Shown: positions 15,047-15,817 of the stretch, piece by piece | How positions within the stretch are numbered: the stretch's first letter is position 1 | Layout: the number at the start of each line of letters is the position of its first letter | NCBI GenBank assembly: GCA_002419585.1 | Contig: DIGJ01000031.1 | Span: forward strand, 1-15,817 | DNA length: 15,817 nt | Direction of reading: 5' to 3' | Source: Lachnoclostridium sp. UBA5725 | GTDB lineage: Bacteria > Bacillota > Clostridia > Lachnospirales > Lachnospiraceae | The notes under the pieces: generated by a model | Databases searched by the model: none | Seen by the model: the letters and a program-made list of their open reading frames with translations, nothing else | Told to the model about the DNA's origin: nothing | Translations under genes and position numbers: made by a program

Positions 15047-15541
15047 TTATTTTGATTGAAATTGTTCATAAGCATTTATAATCATTTTTCTAATCTGCTC
15101 CCACTCAATAGTAAGAGTACCAAATGATTTCATCATAATGATTCCATGCGCATATATTAACATGTTGAGTTCAAGTTCATCGTCACTATCTACTAGCGTT
15201 CCTGTTTTGTTTAAGTTCACTATTTGCGATGAAAATATAAGCTGATATAAATATTTTTCTTCATTTGCAAACTGAACATATCCCAACATTTTTGATAATA
15301 GTGGTGAATAATTTTTATCTGAATAGTTTTCAATATACTGCAATAAAAAACCCATAGATTTTTCTGCAAGCGCATTTTTCAATTCATTCATATCACAAAA
15401 CGACATATAAATAGGCTGGGTTGAACAATTTAATTCTTTAGCTAAAATTCTAGCTGATAAACTTTCAGCACCCTTTTTTCTTACCAATTCATAAGATTTA
15501 TCTATAATCTGTTCTTTGCTTATTTGTTTTTTAGGCGGCAT
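15047..15541 (-). CDS. TetR/AcrR-family regulator of the acyltransferase operon
   Basis: A 164-residue protein, short for the family. Residues about 8-55 hold the TetR helix-turn-helix (IIDKSYELVRKKGAESLSA, then RILAKELNCSTQPIYMSF). The remaining 105 residues are helical, with a small TetR-type ligand domain. GGGAG lies 5 bases before the ATG at 15541. It is the first gene of the operon with the acyltransferase downstream. A near-perfect 40-bp palindrome over its promoter argues for autoregulation of both genes. The ligand is unknown and could be a product or substrate of the acyltransferase. Confidence 0.85.
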   Translation of the reverse strand: MPPKKQISKEQIIDKSYELVRKKGAESLSARILAKELNCSTQPIYMSFCDMNELKNALAEKSMGFLLQYIENYSDKNYSPLLSKMLGYVQFANEEKYLYQLIFSSQIVNLNKTGTLVDSDDELELNMLIYAHGIIMMKSFGTLTIEWEQIRKMIINAYEQFQSK

Positions 15542-15552
15542 ATACTATCTCC

Positions 15553-15592
15553 CAATACAATAACATTGTTATATAACACTGTTATTGTATTG
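15553..15592. promoter_or_regulatory. 40-bp near-perfect palindromic operator
   Basis: Outer arms CAATACAATAACA (15553-15565) and TGTTATTGTATTG (15580-15592) are perfect inverse copies. The centre contains the palindrome GTTATATAAC. Only one base pair of the 20 is mismatched (T opposite C at 15566/15579). It covers the -10 box and the start of transcription of the TetR gene, so binding would shut the operon. Its length suggests two repressor dimers. Confidence 0.8.
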
Positions 15593-15612
15593 TTTAAAAT
15601 AATGTTTGTCAA
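15584..15612 (-). promoter_or_regulatory. promoter of the TetR-acyltransferase operon
   Basis: On the minus strand TTGACA (15607-15612) and TACAAT (15584-15589) are 17 bases apart, a near-consensus match. Transcription would begin near 15577, within the palindrome, about 36 bases before the ATG. Confidence 0.82.
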
Positions 15613-15686
15613 TCATAAAATATATGATTTGCTCTTGACTTTTACCGCACACCATAGTAATTCTGGTTTTTATAAAACATTCGTGA

Positions 15687-15817
15687 ACCAGCGAGTCCGT
15701 TTCACATAGTCAGCCATGAAAGGCTGCGCTCATAATCTATATTCAATTTGCACGGCTTGCATGCTAGGATTTTATATCATTAGAGTATATGGAAGGCTGC
15801 TGAAAAACTACTGATTT
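15687..15817 (+). repeat. third copy (arm C) of the palindromic repeat, running out of the window
   Basis: Positions 15708-15794 match the reverse complement of arm B (13589-13675) at about 79 of 87 positions by hand alignment without gaps. They include GCCATGAAAGGCTG and GCATGCTAGGATTTTATATC. Weaker similarity begins at 15687 (ACCAGCGAGTCCGT against ACTAGCGAGTACGT). After GGAA at 15794 the sequences diverge. Arms B and C are inverted relative to each other and bracket the TetR-acyltransferase operon. Whether C has a partner arm lies beyond the window. Confidence 0.75.

Noticed and set aside
15001..15075. 25-residue N-terminal extension of the acyltransferase
   Set aside because: It overlaps the TetR gene and has no ribosome site, whereas AAGGAG precedes the ATG at 15000.

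Overview
The window looks like a chromosomal segment of a low-GC, Gram-positive anaerobe of the Clostridia, most likely Lachnospiraceae. The reasons are AT-rich codon use, purine-rich AGGAGG-type ribosome binding sites, a Gram-positive lipobox signal peptide, an aldo/keto reductase with clostridial ferredoxin clusters, and the VTC / DUF4956 / carbohydrate-binding lipoprotein gene set. The family-level placement is inference; no rRNA or species marker is present.

Left part (1-3450): a tRNA-Trp(CCA) gene with its own consensus promoter, an NhaC-type Na+/H+ antiporter and an aldo/keto reductase with two Fe-S motifs, all on the minus strand. A NiaR-like niacin-responsive repressor is transcribed divergently from the reductase. 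A bidirectional terminator closes this part at 3425-3466. The first 25 bases may be the end of an insertion sequence lying outside the window.

Centre-left (3470-6927, minus): a tight three-gene operon encodes a VTC-domain (polyphosphate-polymerase-like) protein, a DUF4956 membrane protein and a large beta-helix lipoprotein. This is the best candidate for a poorly described system: a cytoplasmic polymer-forming enzyme, a membrane partner and a surface polymer-binding protein. Next to it on the plus strand lie a secreted protein with four BIG2 Ig-like domains (7135-8136), a 19-codon leader-like ORF, and a small single-pass membrane protein with a very acidic tail (8300-8614). A second bidirectional terminator follows (8621-8655).

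Centre-right (8660-13439): a TetR-controlled efflux-type operon. An MMPL/RND-family transporter and an X-X-X-Leu-X-X-Gly repeat protein read leftward, and a TetR regulator reads rightward. Three related 13-bp palindromes in the shared intergenic region overlap both promoters. A short ORF overlapping the end of the TetR gene appears cut off where a repeat element begins.

Right part (13440-15817): a roughly 240-bp imperfect palindrome (36-bp perfect inverted repeat plus a central 16-bp hairpin) and a third arm copy at the right edge bracket a two-gene minus-strand operon. The operon encodes a TetR regulator, with a 40-bp near-perfect palindrome over its promoter, and a condensation-domain-like acyltransferase (HHxxxDG). 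This looks like accessory DNA inserted behind the efflux locus.
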